Shown in pieces: positions 6,323 to 7,563 of a stretch of 7,563 nucleotides of DNA (position 1 is the first letter of the stretch; each line of letters starts with the position of its first letter). A program made the position numbers and the translations under genes. Location: NCBI GenBank assembly GCA_015487985.1, contig WFOP01000120.1, positions 1-7,563 of the forward strand, given 5' to 3'. This DNA is from Hyphomicrobiales bacterium (GTDB lineage Bacteria > Pseudomonadota > Alphaproteobacteria > Rhizobiales > Devosiaceae). Below the pieces are notes generated by a model. It made no database searches and was not told the origin of the DNA. It was given only the letters and a program-made list of their open reading frames with translations.

Positions 6323-6871
6323 TTATTCGGGGATGTTCTGAATAGTGCGCAGCAAGATTTCTCCCTCCAGTTGTGCAATGAATTTTCTGGCGCGTCGCTT
6401 GATGCGCCTGTCGGGTTTGTCGGGTTTTGCAAAGGAGCGGGCCAGGTTTTTGATCAGGCTGGCGTAGATGGCGGCGGTTTTTTTGTGAAATTTTGGCAGT
6501 CTTGTGAAACTGTTAAACATCAGGGCAAGAACAGGCCCCATATTTTGTCCCGAGTTGCCCGTCATTTGTTTGCCCAGCGAGGCATAATGGGCGCGCAGGG
6601 CTGCGCGGGCCTTTTTGGGGGAGAGTTTTGCCAGACCTGAAATATCAAATTTTTCAAACGGCAGCAGAAAAAAACGATTGATAGTTTCCTGATAGAGATC
6701 AAACTTGGAAGGGAAATAGTGGTAGAAGGCCCCTTTTGACACCCCGCTTTGCCCGACAATTTTGTTCAGGGATGTGCCTTCATATCCATGCTGAATAAAA
6801 AGTTCAAAGGCGGTGCCAAGAATTTTTTCACGGGTTGGAGGAGTTTTTGCAGAATTTTCTTTTTTAGCCAT
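6323..6871 (-). CDS. TetR-family transcriptional regulator (182 aa)
   Basis: The N-terminal DNA-binding domain (about residues 13-59) is typical of the family: TREKILGTAFELFIQHGYEG, then TSLNKIVGQSGVSKGAFYHY, then FPSKFDLYQETI. The rest is a helical ligand and dimerisation domain too divergent to name an inducer. The C-terminal part is rich in Lys/Arg (KPDKPDRRIKRRARK). Start: ATG at 6871 with GAGGAG ending 6 nt upstream, a strong RBS. Length is slightly short for a TetR protein but complete. It is convergent with the GMC gene, leaving 51 bp between stop codons, and lies 122 bp beyond the PPK2 stop on the same strand. TetR proteins usually control themselves and neighbours. The imperfect palindrome at 6892-6911 just before the gene fits autoregulation. 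Control of the GMC gene is inference only. Confidence 0.93.
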   Translation of the reverse strand: MAKKENSAKTPPTREKILGTAFELFIQHGYEGTSLNKIVGQSGVSKGAFYHYFPSKFDLYQETINRFFLLPFEKFDISGLAKLSPKKARAALRAHYASLGKQMTGNSGQNMGPVLALMFNSFTRLPKFHKKTAAIYASLIKNLARSFAKPDKPDRRIKRRARKFIAQLEGEILLRTIQNIPE

Positions 6872-6891
6872 AATAATCTCCTCGGTTTTGC

Positions 6892-6911
6892 CACACCCCC
6901 CGGTCGGTATG
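6892..6911. promoter_or_regulatory. imperfect palindrome, candidate TetR operator
   Basis: The right half GGTCGGTATG (6902-6911) and left half CACACCCCCC (6892-6901) match an inverted repeat at 7 of 10 positions. The right half resembles the ACCGGTCGGT-type operators known for a number of TetR regulators. It lies 21 bp upstream of the TetR start codon, where binding would block the gene's own expression. A related 9-bp inverted copy, GACCGGGGG, is at 6973-6981. Confidence 0.35.
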
Positions 6912-6993
6912 CCTATTTGAGCCGCATTAATGGGTTAAATTATGTCCGTTCCTTTTGGCGGGGTTTTGTTGAGACCGGGGGCAGAACCATTGT

Positions 6994-7563
6994 CTAACGT
7001 GTGACCTGACGATGGGCCGGATGCAGGGTTTTCCCCAGAATATGATCGGAGCGCCCGATTACATCATTTGAGGAGCCTACAATAAGGGGGTCTGGACCAT
7101 TGACGATTTCGGGGTCTTTATTCGGATAGGGAAGGGAGGACAAAAAGTGCTGCATGGCGCCAAGCCGGGCACGTTTCTTGTCGTCGGACTTGATAATGGT
7201 CCATGGGGCATCGGCCGTATCGGTATAGAAAAACATGGATTCTTTTGCTTCGGTATAATCATCCCATTTGCCCAGGGATTCGCGGTCCACCGGCGATAAT
7301 TTCCAGCGCTTGAGGGGTTCGGTTTCGCGGGATTTGAAGCGGCGCAACTGTTCTTCTTTGGTGACAGAAAACCAGTATTTGAACAGCCATATGCCGGAGC
7401 GCACCATCATGCGTTCAAGGGCGGGACATTCGCGCATGAACTCCAGATATTCATTGGCGGTGGAAAATCCCATGACGCGCTCAACGCCGGCCCGATTATA
7501 CCAGGAGCGGTCAAACAGCACCATTTCCCCCCTGGCGGGCAGGCGCTGCAGATAGCGCTGGAA
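6994..7563 (-). CDS. ppk2: polyphosphate kinase 2 (PPK2), C-terminal part, gene runs off the window
   Basis: The frame is open to the right edge, and 189 codons are visible, beginning FQRYLQRLPARGE. PPK2 enzymes transfer phosphate between polyphosphate and nucleoside di- or monophosphates using a P-loop kinase fold. Visible landmarks are VLFDRSWYNRAGVERVMGF (Walker B region and the following lid-side helix), EQLRRFKSRETEPLKRWKLS (lid module), KWDDYTEAKESMFFYTDTAD and PWTIIKSDDKKRARL. These fit a class I single-domain PPK2. The Walker A loop and first helices lie outside the window, so roughly 70-110 N-terminal residues are missing. The C-terminal tail after LSSLPYPNKDPEIVNGPDPL is long (about 35 residues) and not conserved as far as I can tell. 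No clear intrinsic terminator follows the TAG at 6994-6996, so read-through toward the TetR gene is possible. Confidence 0.92.
   Translation of the reverse strand, partial: FQRYLQRLPARGEMVLFDRSWYNRAGVERVMGFSTANEYLEFMRECPALERMMVRSGIWLFKYWFSVTKEEQLRRFKSRETEPLKRWKLSPVDRESLGKWDDYTEAKESMFFYTDTADAPWTIIKSDDKKRARLGAMQHFLSSLPYPNKDPEIVNGPDPLIVGSSNDVIGRSDHILGKTLHPAHRQVTR

Overview
The window looks like a chromosomal segment from an alphaproteobacterium of moderate GC content. The pointers are a helix-hairpin-helix (HhH) domain of the kind found at the C-terminus of alphaproteobacterial NuoE proteins, an OmpA-family protein with BON-like repeats and the paired cysteines common in alphaproteobacterial homologues, and a class I PPK2. 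I cannot place it more finely. No tRNA, rRNA, CRISPR array, insertion sequence or phage gene is visible.

Left part (68-3830, all on the minus strand): an apparent three-gene envelope operon is transcribed right to left. It starts with a very long OmpA/BON-repeat protein (937 aa from the SD-supported start). A 36-aa single-helix membrane microprotein follows after 20 nt. After another 28 nt comes a 189-aa membrane-anchored HhH protein with a long Ala/Pro/Lys linker. A strong rho-independent terminator closes the operon at 226-256. Beyond it lies a small, very basic 38-codon ORF with a plausible RBS. Topology predicted from flanking charges puts the OmpA protein in the periplasm, where its C-terminal domain could bind peptidoglycan, and the HhH domain in the cytoplasm. 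The operon could therefore encode parts of an envelope-spanning assembly, but that is inference from gene order and topology.

Middle part (4073-6271): a two-CBS-domain protein on the minus strand is divergent from a GMC-family flavoprotein oxidoreductase (choline/alcohol dehydrogenase-like) on the plus strand. They share a short intergenic region of about 115 bp.

Right part (6323-7563, minus strand): a TetR-family regulator is convergent with the GMC gene, and an imperfect palindrome in front of it may be its own operator. The C-terminal two thirds of a polyphosphate kinase 2 (PPK2) runs off the right edge. The TetR protein could control the GMC gene, but no matching operator is clear in front of that gene.

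Three start codons were moved from the longest-ORF position to one better supported by Shine-Dalgarno (SD) spacing: the OmpA, HhH and CBS genes. The GMC start remains uncertain. The most interesting material is the OmpA protein's array of ~115-residue repeats, parts of which are still identical at DNA level, and the two small membrane proteins encoded behind it, whose transmembrane segments resemble each other.
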